This document shows positions 34,749-43,953 of a DNA stretch of 64,000 nt, in pieces. Both the position numbers and the translations under genes were made by a program. Where the stretch lies: NCBI GenBank assembly GCA_008086245.1, contig VSIX01000065.1, positions 31,295 through 95,294 on the forward strand, given 5' to 3'. The notes under the pieces are model-generated. The model was not told the DNA's origin, made no database searches, and saw only the letters and a program-made list of their open reading frames with translations. Each line of letters starts with the position of its first letter. Within the stretch, counting starts at the first letter, position 1. This stretch comes from Candidatus Mcinerneyibacterium aminivorans. GTDB lineage: Bacteria; Macinerneyibacteriota; Macinerneyibacteria; Macinerneyibacteriales; Macinerneyibacteriaceae.

Positions 34749-36056
34749 ATGGAAAAAGTAAACGCTAAAAATGTACACAAGGTTCTTGGTAAACACATGA
34801 TAGCAGATGGACTTGATGTGGTTTATGATCCTTTGAAAAGTGAAGGAAGTTATTTCTATGATGCAAAAAGAGATAAAAAGTATTTAGATTTATTTTCCTT
34901 TTTTGCCTCATTACCAATCAGTCACGGTCATCCTAAAGTTTTTAATGAAGAGTTTAAAAACAAACTTGGTGAAAATGCATTTGTAAAACCATCCAATAGT
35001 GATATCTACACCAAAGAGCTTGCTGAGTTTGCAGATACAATGGCAGAGCTGACAATGCCGGAATATATGAAATATCAATTTTTTATTTCCGGAGGTGCTT
35101 TAGCTGTTGAAAATGCTTTAAAAGTAGCTTTTGACTGGAAAGCAAGGAAAAATAAAGAAAAAGGATACAAAAACACTGAAGATTTTAAAGTTCTTCATTT
35201 TAAACAGGCTTTTCATGGAAGAACAGGGTATACTCTTTCACTAACCAACACTTTTGATCCGAGAAAAACCCAATATTTCCCAAAATTTGACTGGCCTAGA
35301 GTAGATAATCCTAAGGCTGAATTTCCTATTGAAGACAATATTGAGAAAATTAAAGAAAAGGAAGAAAAAGTATTGTCCAAAATCAAAAAGATTGTTGCTG
35401 AACAGAAAAATGATATTGCTGCACTTATTATCGAGCCTGTTCAGGGTGAAGGTGGAGATAATCATTTCAGAAGTGAATTCATGCAGGCAATTGAAAAAAT
35501 ATGTGATGAAAATGAAATATTTTTTGTTGTTGACGAGGTTCAATCAGGCATGGGCTTAACAGGAAAATGGTGGGCTCATCAGCATTACGGTGTAACTCCC
35601 GATGCTCTGGCATTTGGTAAAAAATCTCAGGTTTGTGGAATTTTTGTAGGCGAAAAAGTTGATGAAGTAGAAAATCATGTATTTAAAGAATCAAGCAGAA
35701 TTAATTCCACCTGGGGTGGAAACCTTATTGATATGGTACGGGCTCAGAGATATCTGGAAATAATTGATGAAGATAATCTGGTTGAAAATGCAGCGAAAAT
35801 GGGAGAAAAATTATTAGAAGGAATTAAAAATTTAGATGGTAATATATCCAATATCAGAGGTAAAGGATTAATGATTGCTTTTGATTTAAAAGATTCAGAA
35901 ACCAGAGATAGGTATAAAGAACTGTTATTTGAGGAAGGTGCGATAGTTCTTGGGTGCGGAGAAAAATCAATAAGATTACGACCTTTCCTGGATATTACTG
36001 AAGAAGAAGTTAAAGATGCTCTTGACATTCTGCAAAAAGCATTAAATAGACTGTAA
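34749..36056 (+). CDS. lat: L-lysine 6-transaminase
   Basis: 435 residues, 8 nt after AAGGAGG. A class III PLP aminotransferase of the Lat group: GKHMIADGLDVVYDPLKS, DLFSFFASLPISHGHPK and LALTNTFDP-type (LSLTNTFDPRKTQYFPKF) residues distinguish it from ornithine and GABA aminotransferases. FVVDEVQSGMG binds the cofactor, the PLP Lys is in AFGKKSQVCG, and NSTWGGN follows. It converts lysine and 2-oxoglutarate to 2-aminoadipate 6-semialdehyde and glutamate. A TTGACA at 34688-34693 lies upstream with a poor -10, and a strong terminator follows, so it is probably monocistronic. Confidence 0.92.
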   Translation: MEKVNAKNVHKVLGKHMIADGLDVVYDPLKSEGSYFYDAKRDKKYLDLFSFFASLPISHGHPKVFNEEFKNKLGENAFVKPSNSDIYTKELAEFADTMAELTMPEYMKYQFFISGGALAVENALKVAFDWKARKNKEKGYKNTEDFKVLHFKQAFHGRTGYTLSLTNTFDPRKTQYFPKFDWPRVDNPKAEFPIEDNIEKIKEKEEKVLSKIKKIVAEQKNDIAALIIEPVQGEGGDNHFRSEFMQAIEKICDENEIFFVVDEVQSGMGLTGKWWAHQHYGVTPDALAFGKKSQVCGIFVGEKVDEVENHVFKESSRINSTWGGNLIDMVRAQRYLEIIDEDNLVENAAKMGEKLLEGIKNLDGNISNIRGKGLMIAFDLKDSETRDRYKELLFEEGAIVLGCGEKSIRLRPFLDITEEEVKDALDILQKALNRL

Positions 36057-36079
36057 ATAGAATTATAAATATCAATTTA

Positions 36080-36116
36080 AAACTCCTGTTCCGATTAGGG
36101 GCAGGAGTTTTTTTAT
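36080..36116 (+). terminator. Rho-independent terminator after lat
   Basis: AAACTCCTG pairs with CAGGAGTTT, with extra CC/GG pairing inside the loop, followed by a T-run to 36114. Confidence 0.92.
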
Positions 36117-36181
36117 TTACAGCAAAATAAATTTTAATTTAATAGTTTATAAGTAATTTATTGAATTACACAGAAAAATAC

Positions 36182-36697
36182 TCAATTATTGCAATCATTA
36201 TGATTTCCATACTGCTTTCTAAATATTTCTACTACATCTTTAAAAGTTTCTTTATTCTTTTCATTTAATTCAAATAAAGCTTCGTGAGCATCCATGATCA
36301 TTTTGCCCATGTCAGTATCAAGGTTGTCTCTATCATCAATAGAAATTTCATTAAGCTCATCAATATCGTTGGGATAGCGTCTGATTATATGAAAGACTTT
36401 ATTGAATCCTACTCCTTTTAATATATGATTAATATTTTCCTTATTGGAAATTATAGTAGGTTTTTTATCCCTTGTATTGAGCAAATAATTAGCCATTTTG
36501 GCAAGAAGACCTAGGCAGGTGCTATCAAGATATTCAGTTTCACGGAGATCTATTATGATATTTTCAATAGTATTTTTTCCGAAGATAAGGGTGATAAACT
36601 TATCGAGATCAGGACACATGGTATATCTTACTTCCCCAACAAGTTTAATTATGTATGTGTGATTATGCTTAAAATAAAGAAAATTTTCATTGCTCAA
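36182..36697 (-). CDS. STAS-domain anti-sigma factor antagonist with C-terminal extension
   Basis: 171 residues from a TTG start, supported by AAGGAG exactly 5 nt before it. Residues 5-105 are a STAS domain: KLVGEVRYTMCPDLDKF, IIIDLRETEYLDSTCLGLL with the phosphorylatable Ser59 position, then GVGFNKVF. The remaining 65 residues are acidic and helical and are not part of the usual fold. In partner switching the dephosphorylated form binds an RsbW-type kinase. The RsbU-like phosphatase (21820) and RsbW-like kinase (61060) in this window are candidate partners; no sigma factor is visible. Confidence 0.88.
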   Translation of the reverse strand: MSNENFLYFKHNHTYIIKLVGEVRYTMCPDLDKFITLIFGKNTIENIIIDLRETEYLDSTCLGLLAKMANYLLNTRDKKPTIISNKENINHILKGVGFNKVFHIIRRYPNDIDELNEISIDDRDNLDTDMGKMIMDAHEALFELNEKNKETFKDVVEIFRKQYGNHNDCNN

Positions 36698-36750
36698 AAT
36701 AACTCCTTATTATTCTCATTTAAATTTAATTCTCTTTCATATATACCTAA

Positions 36751-36778
36751 ATTATAACTTTTATTTGAAATATTTCAA
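36751..36778 (-). promoter_or_regulatory. Promoter and palindromic operator of the STAS gene
   Basis: On the minus strand TTGAAA (36778-36773) and TATAAT (36756-36751) are spaced by 16 nt. The perfect 14-bp palindrome TTGAAATATTTCAA (36765-36778) covers the -35 box, as an operator would. Confidence 0.65.
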
Positions 36779-36932
36779 GACATAAGCACACAATAGACAA
36801 TTAAATTGAAGCTATTTTTGTTTTTATATGGAATTTCTTTATTATTAAAAAACATTATCTGAATGCTGTAGTACACTATCGAAAACTTTTTTTATTAATA
36901 TAATAAATTAGAATTGTATAATTATTATTTCA

Positions 36933-36961
36933 TTGAATAAAATCCAAATTTAACATATAAT
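36933..36961 (+). promoter_or_regulatory. Promoter of the DUF4139 gene
   Basis: TTGAAT (36933-36938), 17-nt spacer, perfect TATAAT (36956-36961); AAGGAGGGGG precedes the ATG at 36985. Confidence 0.75.
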
Positions 36962-36984
36962 TAAACAAAATAAGGAGGGGGATT

Positions 36985-38319
36985 ATGAAAAAAATATTTT
37001 TTTTAGCTATTTTATGTATTTTAGCAACCCTGAGTTTTGCAGATGGCAATTTGACTGTTTATAATGGGAATTATGGACTTTATAATGAGGTATTTGAACT
37101 TGATTTAAAAAGAGGTACCCATGATGATTACAGTTTGAGAAAGGTGCCTACCAAAATTGATACAGGTTCTATTTTAATTTTTCCCCAAAATTATAAAAAT
37201 CAAATTGAAATATTAGAACAAAATTATGATTATGACCTTGTAAACATGAATAAATTGATAGATAAATTACTTGGAAGCGAGGTGGAATTTTTAACTAAAG
37301 GCGGCAAACAGTATAAAGGAAAACTTATCTCTACTTATGGAAATAATATTCTACTGGAAAAAAATGATAAATATATTTCAATTGATACAGATGAAATTAG
37401 AGAGTTTTTGTTTCAGGGAAGTAATAATTTGATCATCGAACCAACCCTATCCTGGAAAATTAAAAGTAATACTTCCAGAGATGTTGATTTTAAGATTTCA
37501 TATCTTATGAATGATATTACCTGGAAAGCAAAATACAATTTAAATCTGAATGAAAATGAAAAAGAAGGTGTTTTAAACAGCTGGATTATGCTGAAAAATA
37601 ATAGCGGCAAAATGTTTGAGGATGTGAATTTGCAGTTAATGGCAGGAGATGTACAAAAAGTTTCTCAGGCAGAAGGACCTCAGCTGAGAACAAAAATGAT
37701 GGTAGATGAAGCCAGAAGAGATGTAAGTGAAGAAAAAATTTCGGAATATCACTTATATACAGTTGAAAGACCGATATCTATAAATAATAATCAAAATAAG
37801 GAAATTCCTCTTTTTAGTCCGGTGGAAATAAAAGTTGAAAAAAAATTAACCTATATCATTAGTCAGAATAATAAAGATGTAAATGTTTCTATGGAGTTTG
37901 ATAATACTAAAGCGAATAACCTGGGTATTGCCATGCCTGCGGGTGTTGTTTCCGTATACAAAAAGGATAGTAATGATAGATCCCAATTTTTGGGGGAAGA
38001 CAGTATAGATCATACACCACGAAACGAAAAAATTTCAGTTAATATTGGAAATGCTTTTGATGTTATAGGAGAAACTGAGCTTCAATCAAGGGTGAAGCTT
38101 TCCGATGGTGTTTATAAATATATATATAAGGTAACATTAAAAAATAGAAAAAAGGAAGGAACTGAAGTAGTTGCTATTTTTAGAAGAAATAGTTATATGC
38201 AATTAATTAATAGTGATGTAAAAACAGAAGATCCCGAAAGTACAAATCTGAGATTTAATATTTATTTAAAAGCTGATGAGGAAAAAAGCTTTACTTTTGC
38301 TATTAAAACTGCCTACTAA
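36985..38319 (+). CDS. Exported DUF4139 domain protein
   Basis: 444 residues after AAGGAGG. Residues 1-19 are a signal peptide ending SFA. The mature protein has the DUF4139 arrangement: an N-terminal strand-rich region with GSEVEFLTKGGKQYKGKL, then ISYLMNDITWKAKYNLNLN and WIMLKNNSGKMFEDVNLQLMAGDV, which are the hallmark blocks, and a late VEKKLTYIISQNNK. The family is periplasmic or surface-located with no known biochemical role. It has its own promoter and may read through to the radical SAM gene 19 nt downstream. Confidence 0.85.
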   Translation: MKKIFFLAILCILATLSFADGNLTVYNGNYGLYNEVFELDLKRGTHDDYSLRKVPTKIDTGSILIFPQNYKNQIEILEQNYDYDLVNMNKLIDKLLGSEVEFLTKGGKQYKGKLISTYGNNILLEKNDKYISIDTDEIREFLFQGSNNLIIEPTLSWKIKSNTSRDVDFKISYLMNDITWKAKYNLNLNENEKEGVLNSWIMLKNNSGKMFEDVNLQLMAGDVQKVSQAEGPQLRTKMMVDEARRDVSEEKISEYHLYTVERPISINNNQNKEIPLFSPVEIKVEKKLTYIISQNNKDVNVSMEFDNTKANNLGIAMPAGVVSVYKKDSNDRSQFLGEDSIDHTPRNEKISVNIGNAFDVIGETELQSRVKLSDGVYKYIYKVTLKNRKKEGTEVVAIFRRNSYMQLINSDVKTEDPESTNLRFNIYLKADEEKSFTFAIKTAY

Positions 38320-38338
38320 TACAAACAATAAATAATTT

Positions 38339-39598
38339 ATGCTAAAAATAATTGAAGTTGAAAAAAATTCACAAAGTTATAAAAAAGGTATAAGAGAAAA
38401 CGACATTATAGAGAAAATTAATGGATATGAAGCTGTTGATCAGTTAGATATTTTATATTATTCTAACTTTGAAAATATAGAGATTGAAATTAAAAATAAA
38501 GGGAAGTTTTTTCTCAATACAGAAAATTTAGGATTAACTGTAGAGAATTTTAAAATTAGAAGATGTAATAACAATTGCATCTTCTGTTTTGTATCTCAAA
38601 TGCCGGATGGATGCAGGAAATCTCTTTACATAAAAGATGATGATTACAGGCTTTCTTTTCTTTATGGAGCCTATATAACATTAAACAATATGACTGAGAA
38701 AGATTATAAAAGAATAGATAGGCTGAATCTGTCTCCTCTTTATGTTTCTGTGCATACCGTGGACAAAAGATTAAGAGCTGACATTTTAAAATCAAAAAAG
38801 ATAATAAATATAAAAAAGAAATTAAAAAAACTGAAGGATATGAATATTTTGCTTCACACTCAAGTTGTCTTAATGCCGGGAATAAATGATGGAGAAAACT
38901 TAATCGAAACACTCGATTTTTTAACGGGATTATATCCTGCTGTTCAAACAGTAAGTTTGGTCCCTGTAGGATTAACATGTTTTAGGGATAATATGTACTC
39001 TTTAAACGATTATAATAAAAAAGAAGCAAAAGAAGTAATCGAAATAGCAGAAAAATATCAGAACAAATTTCTTGATGAATATAAAGAACCTTTGGTTTAT
39101 ATAACTGATGAGTTTTATATTAAAGCAGATAAGGAATTTCCCGAATACAAAAAATATGAGATTTATGAAGATGGTGTAGGGATGTATCAGGTCTTTAAGG
39201 AAGAGTTTGACAGAAATTTGAATATTCTGAAAAATAAAAATTTTGATAAAAGTAAAAAAATTGGTATAATAACATCCGTTGATGGGAAAAAAGTTTTAGA
39301 AAGGTTTATAAAAAAAATTAAAAACTATGGAATAACAATTGAGCTTTTACCGGTTGTTAACGATTTTTTTGGAGAGAATATAACGGTTACAGGATTGTTA
39401 ACTGGAATAGATATTAAAAGAAAAATACAGAATATAAAAGATGATTATGATAAAATATTAATTCCCGACATAGTATTAAATGAGGAGAATCTTCTTCTTG
39501 ATGATTATCATAAAAATGATTTAATTAAAATCGGAAAAGGTAAAATAGAATTTGTAAATTCAGATGCAAAAAGTCTGATTAAAAAGGTGGCAGAATGA
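38339..39598 (+). CDS. DUF512 radical SAM protein with PDZ-like N-terminus
   Basis: 419 residues. An N-terminal PDZ-like segment (SQSYKKGIRENDIIEKINGY) precedes the radical SAM triad in RRCNNNCIFCFVSQMP (CxxxCxxC). Then come a TIM-barrel part with LYVSVHTVD and HTQVVLMPGINDG, and the DUF512 region ending VTGLLTGIDI. This family is almost always next to der, as here, and its substrate is unknown. There is no ribosome site before the ATG, so expression may rely on readthrough. It overlaps der by 4 nt. Confidence 0.9.
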   Translation: MLKIIEVEKNSQSYKKGIRENDIIEKINGYEAVDQLDILYYSNFENIEIEIKNKGKFFLNTENLGLTVENFKIRRCNNNCIFCFVSQMPDGCRKSLYIKDDDYRLSFLYGAYITLNNMTEKDYKRIDRLNLSPLYVSVHTVDKRLRADILKSKKIINIKKKLKKLKDMNILLHTQVVLMPGINDGENLIETLDFLTGLYPAVQTVSLVPVGLTCFRDNMYSLNDYNKKEAKEVIEIAEKYQNKFLDEYKEPLVYITDEFYIKADKEFPEYKKYEIYEDGVGMYQVFKEEFDRNLNILKNKNFDKSKKIGIITSVDGKKVLERFIKKIKNYGITIELLPVVNDFFGENITVTGLLTGIDIKRKIQNIKDDYDKILIPDIVLNEENLLLDDYHKNDLIKIGKGKIEFVNSDAKSLIKKVAE

Positions 39599-40917
39599 AA
39601 AATATACCGTATGTTACAATTATAGGCAGAACCAATGTGGGGAAATCTACATTATTTAACAAACTAATTAGAAAGAATAAGGCAATTATTGATGACAGAC
39701 CGGGGGTAACAAGAGACCGCTTGTACGGTCATGCTAAATGGCAGAACATTCAGTTCGGCCTTATTGATACTGCAGGGCTGGCACTTGAAGAAGATGATGA
39801 TTTTGCTGAGGAGTTATATAGAAATGTTGAAATTGGAATTGAAGAGGGAGATTTAATACTTTTTCTTGTAGATGGCAAAGAGGGGCTGGCTTCTTATGAT
39901 TATGAAATTGCAGATCGTTTAAGAAAAACAGAAAAAGATATAATTTTGGTAAAAAACAAATGTGAAAAAAGGGAAGAAATTGAAAATTATTACGATCTCT
40001 ATGAGCTTGGATTTGAAGATATAATAACTGTATCGGCAAAGCATGATATAGGACTTTATGAATTGCTGGATTTGATAGTAGAAAAATTAAAGGGCAAAAC
40101 CCATGAAGAAAAAGAAACAAAAGAAGATGATTCAATAAATCTGGCAATAACCGGCAGACCAAATGTCGGGAAATCAACTCTTCTCAATACTTATTTGGGA
40201 GAATACAGAAGCGTTGTTAGCGATAAATGGGGAACAACAAGAGATATTATAGATGAAAAATTCACGAGGAACAAACAGCAGTATACTATTGTGGATACGG
40301 CTGGAATAAGAAGGAAAAGTAATATAAAAAACAAGCTTGAAAGATATATGGTAATGAGGTCTTTGAAGGCAATTGATAGATCGGATGTTATAATTCATCT
40401 GGTAGAAGGGCTGGAAGGTTTTACCAATCAGGATGATAAAATACTTGGATATGCAGATGAAAGAGGAGTAGGAATAATACTTGCAGTAAATAAATGGGAT
40501 GCCGTTGATAAAGATGAAAATACGTATACAGATTTTGTTAGGGATATAAGAAAAAAAGCTCCATTTCTTGATTATGCATCGATTCATTTTATTTCTGCAA
40601 AACATAAAAGAAATCTCTTTAAGTTGATAGATGAAGCTAAAGAAATTTTTGAAATTAATAATAAGATGGTTAAGGATAGCATTTTAAACTCATTTCTTCA
40701 GGATATAACCTCGAAATATGTTCACCCTCTTAGAAAAAATAAAAGGGTAAAGGTAAAACATATAAAACAGGTAGGGGTTAATCCGCCAACTTTTGTTTTA
40801 TTTTCAAATTATCCCGATCTCGTAAATTTTGCTTATAAAAAATATATTAAAAATAATATAAGGAGAGAGTTTGGTTTTTGGGGAGCTAACATAATGCTTA
40901 TTTTCAGAAGGAGTTAA
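39595..40917 (+). CDS. der: Ribosome-assembly GTPase Der (EngA)
   Basis: 440 residues with the tandem GTPases unique to Der: GRTNVGKST and DTAGLALEE in the first, GRPNVGKST, DTAGIRRKS and NKWD in the second, followed by a KH-like C-terminal domain with HIKQVGVNPPTFVLF. It aids 50S subunit maturation. The start overlaps the upstream stop (ATGA). Confidence 0.97.
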   Translation: MKNIPYVTIIGRTNVGKSTLFNKLIRKNKAIIDDRPGVTRDRLYGHAKWQNIQFGLIDTAGLALEEDDDFAEELYRNVEIGIEEGDLILFLVDGKEGLASYDYEIADRLRKTEKDIILVKNKCEKREEIENYYDLYELGFEDIITVSAKHDIGLYELLDLIVEKLKGKTHEEKETKEDDSINLAITGRPNVGKSTLLNTYLGEYRSVVSDKWGTTRDIIDEKFTRNKQQYTIVDTAGIRRKSNIKNKLERYMVMRSLKAIDRSDVIIHLVEGLEGFTNQDDKILGYADERGVGIILAVNKWDAVDKDENTYTDFVRDIRKKAPFLDYASIHFISAKHKRNLFKLIDEAKEIFEINNKMVKDSILNSFLQDITSKYVHPLRKNKRVKVKHIKQVGVNPPTFVLFSNYPDLVNFAYKKYIKNNIRREFGFWGANIMLIFRRS

Positions 40918-40919
40918 AT

Positions 40920-41504
40920 ATGGAATATATCATTGTAGGAATATTAAGCTACCTTTTGGGTGCGGTGCCATTTTCGTTCTTATCGGTGAAAGTATTTTCC
41001 GGTGAAGATATAAGAGAACACGGAAGTGGAAATGTGGGAGCAACAAATGCTTATAGAATAATTGGTAAATATGCAATTATTCCTTTTTTATTTGATATAG
41101 CAAAAGGATTCTGTTCTGTTTATTTTATTTCGCAAGTAGGTGGAGTTTCTCCATATTTTAAAGTAATTGCTGCAATTACAGTTATTGTAGGACATGTTTA
41201 TTCTGTATTTTTAAAGTTTGATGGAGGAAAGGGAGCAGCTACCGGTCTAGGTGTTATAATTGCTCTTTCTCCGCTGGGAGCCCTAACCGGTTTAGTAGTT
41301 TGGGCTGCAGTTCTTTTATTATCCAGAATCTCATCGTTTGCAACTTTAATAACAGCTGTTTATGTTTCAATATTTTCTTATCTGGCATATCCGTCCCAGA
41401 AAGAAATAAATATTTTTATTTCTATCATGGTAATATTTATTGTATTTACACATAAATCAAATATTAAAAGATTAATCAGAGGAGAGGAGAAAAAAATATT
41501 TTAA
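40920..41504 (+). CDS. plsY: Glycerol-3-phosphate acyltransferase PlsY
   Basis: 194 residues after AAGGAG. An integral membrane enzyme with the three PlsY motifs: GAVPFSFLSVK and HGSGNVGATNAYR, GHVYSVFLKFDGGKGAATGLG, and the C-terminal THKSNIKRLIRGEE. It transfers acyl from acyl phosphate to glycerol 3-phosphate, starting phospholipid synthesis. It sits 2 nt after der. Confidence 0.96.
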   Translation: MEYIIVGILSYLLGAVPFSFLSVKVFSGEDIREHGSGNVGATNAYRIIGKYAIIPFLFDIAKGFCSVYFISQVGGVSPYFKVIAAITVIVGHVYSVFLKFDGGKGAATGLGVIIALSPLGALTGLVVWAAVLLLSRISSFATLITAVYVSIFSYLAYPSQKEINIFISIMVIFIVFTHKSNIKRLIRGEEKKIF

Positions 41505-43952
41505 ATGAAAATACAGAAGTTCATTGAAAATAACATATCAAAAATTAGAAATCCTTTAAGATATCTGGGAGGAGAATATAACTCATATAACAAACCTTTA
41601 TTTGATGATATAGAAAAAGGTGTCAATGTTGTACTTGCTTTTCCGGATACCTATGAAATAGGTATGTCACATCTTGGTATAAAAATTCTATATGATGAAT
41701 TAAATAAACAGGACAATATTGCCTGTGATAGAGCTTTTTTCCCATATCCTGATATGTATAAAATGATGAAGGATAAAAATATTCCTGTATTTTCTGTAGA
41801 AAATAAAAAATCAATTAAAGATTTTGATATTATTGGATTTTCCATTCAGTATGAGTTAAGCTACAGTTCCATGCTTCAAATGCTTAAAATCAGCGAAATA
41901 AAACTTTTATCTGAGAAAAGAAAAGAATCTTCTCCCTTTATAATTGTAGGGGGACCTGTAATTTCTAATCCCGAACCTATAGCTAATTTCATTGATGTTG
42001 CTTTTATTGGGGAGGCAGAAGATGGATTGCAGGAGATTGTTCATATTATTCAAAGCGGAAGAATAAAAGGAAAAAGTAGAGAAAATATTTTAAAAAATAT
42101 TGCAGAGAACGTCAAAGGTGCTTATGTGCCAAAATTTTATACCTACAAATTTACTGATGGTCAATTTGATGGATTTGAAAAAAAACATAGTTCTATACCA
42201 GATAAAATAAAAAAAAGGAATTTTGATTTCGAAAATCATGAGTATTCAAATAATTTACTTGTTCCCAATATCGATATTGTACATAATCGGGCTGCAATTG
42301 AAATAATGAGAGGGTGCCCGAATGGATGCAGATTTTGTCATGCTGGATATTTTTACAGGCCTAAAAGAGAAAAAAAACCTGATGAGATTGTAAAAAGATC
42401 GAAAAAATTGATAGAAAATACAGGTTATGATACACTATCTTTGTTGTCACTGAGTAGTATGGATTATTCTGAGAAAAAACATCTTTTCATAAATCTCTCA
42501 AATTTTACAGATGAGAAAATGATTTCTCTTGAAGTACCATCATCTAGAATTGATAAACTGGATGAACATACATTGGATAATTTACAAAGTATAAAAAGTA
42601 GCAATATAACTCTTGCCATAGAGGCAGCAACTGATAGATTGCGTAATGTGATCAATAAAAATATAACTGAAAAGGATATCGAGGAAACCGTTGAACTTGT
42701 GAAGAAAAAAAATCTTAAGGGGTTAAAATTATATTTTATGATAGGTCTCCCCACAGAAACCGACGAAGATATTAAAGCAATTCCTGATCTGGTAAATAAA
42801 ATTAGAAATAAAATAAATAAATTAAGTGTTTCTGTATCTGTATTTAGTCCCAAGGTACATACTCCCTTTCAGTGGGAAAAACAACTTTCAGGAGAAAAAT
42901 TGGAAAGTATTCATGAATATTTAAGAAATAACATTAAAAGAGGAATAAAATTAAGCTGGAATGATGAATTTAAGTCTTTTTTAGAGGGAGTTTTTGCAAG
43001 AGGGGATAGAAGATTAACATCACTTTTACAGGATGCTGTTCTTGAAGATATTTATCTGGACGGATGGAATGATTATATAAAAAAAGATAGATGGAAAAGT
43101 TTACTAAAAAAACACCGAATTGATAGAGGCTATCTGGATGAAATCGATATAAATGAGAAACTACCCTGGGATATTATCGATATTGGAGTTAGTAAGAGTT
43201 TTTTAAAGGCAGAAAAAAATAAAGCTTATAAGGAAATAAAAACCGATGAATGCAGTAAAGGGTGTAGAAAATGCGGGGTTTGTAATGAAAATATCCAGTT
43301 AAATGAAGCAGATGTGACATCGGATGTAGTTAGAAAGAAAATTGACAAGTTTGATTATAAAAGCAAGTATAAATATATTGTTTATTTTAGCAGATTAAAC
43401 AATATGAGATATCTTTCCCACAGAGATATGATCAATCTGATCAATTACTCATTAATTAGGGCGGATTTGCCATTAATTTTTACACAGGGATACAATCCAC
43501 ACCCCAAACTGAGTTTCTATAACCCGCCTCCTCTTGGAGTAGCAGTAAAAAACGATTTCTTCGTACTTAGAACATTTGAAGAAATTGATATGGATGCAAA
43601 AGAATTATCTGGATATTTTCCTGATAATTTCTGTATAAAGAAAATTAAATATGTGGATAGGAATTATTCTACAAAACCGTTTAAAATTGAAAAAATTTCC
43701 TTTGATTATGCCCAAAAAAGTTTTAAAAGGTTAAAAAAGGGTAAAAAGGAATATTTTGATACCAAAAAAGATAAGAATATTAAGATAACTGGAATAAAAA
43801 AAGTTAAAAAAATTGATAAGAGGATAATTTTTTTATATGATAATAGAAAAGATTCGTTAAAAAGAATTTTTAAATATATTTTTGGGAACGAATTTGTTGA
43901 GTTTGATAAAATAAATGCAATCAGAGAGCAAATATTAAGGAAGGATGATTAA
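41505..43952 (+). CDS. B12-binding/radical SAM protein fused to DUF2344
   Basis: 815 residues, directly abutting plsY. Residues 30-190 form a B12-binding-like Rossmann part (FPDTYEIGMSHLGIKILYDE, FIIVGGPVISNPEP). The radical SAM centre is RGCPNGCRFCHAGYFYRP near residue 267. A four-Cys knuckle (ECSKGCRKCGVCNE) follows near 583. The last 200 residues are a DUF2344 domain (RLNNMRYLSHRDMINLI, GYNPHPKLSF). In many bacteria these are two adjacent genes (TIGR03960 and TIGR03936); here they are one. The substrate is unknown, but constant linkage to RNase G suggests RNA or ribosome biology. Confidence 0.9.
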   Translation: MKIQKFIENNISKIRNPLRYLGGEYNSYNKPLFDDIEKGVNVVLAFPDTYEIGMSHLGIKILYDELNKQDNIACDRAFFPYPDMYKMMKDKNIPVFSVENKKSIKDFDIIGFSIQYELSYSSMLQMLKISEIKLLSEKRKESSPFIIVGGPVISNPEPIANFIDVAFIGEAEDGLQEIVHIIQSGRIKGKSRENILKNIAENVKGAYVPKFYTYKFTDGQFDGFEKKHSSIPDKIKKRNFDFENHEYSNNLLVPNIDIVHNRAAIEIMRGCPNGCRFCHAGYFYRPKREKKPDEIVKRSKKLIENTGYDTLSLLSLSSMDYSEKKHLFINLSNFTDEKMISLEVPSSRIDKLDEHTLDNLQSIKSSNITLAIEAATDRLRNVINKNITEKDIEETVELVKKKNLKGLKLYFMIGLPTETDEDIKAIPDLVNKIRNKINKLSVSVSVFSPKVHTPFQWEKQLSGEKLESIHEYLRNNIKRGIKLSWNDEFKSFLEGVFARGDRRLTSLLQDAVLEDIYLDGWNDYIKKDRWKSLLKKHRIDRGYLDEIDINEKLPWDIIDIGVSKSFLKAEKNKAYKEIKTDECSKGCRKCGVCNENIQLNEADVTSDVVRKKIDKFDYKSKYKYIVYFSRLNNMRYLSHRDMINLINYSLIRADLPLIFTQGYNPHPKLSFYNPPPLGVAVKNDFFVLRTFEEIDMDAKELSGYFPDNFCIKKIKYVDRNYSTKPFKIEKISFDYAQKSFKRLKKGKKEYFDTKKDKNIKITGIKKVKKIDKRIIFLYDNRKDSLKRIFKYIFGNEFVEFDKINAIREQILRKDD

Positions 43953-43953
43953 A

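Noticed and set aside
40174-40605. 143-residue antisense frame inside der
   Set aside because: Shadow frame of the GTPase gene with cysteine- and isoleucine-rich composition unlike real genes nearby.
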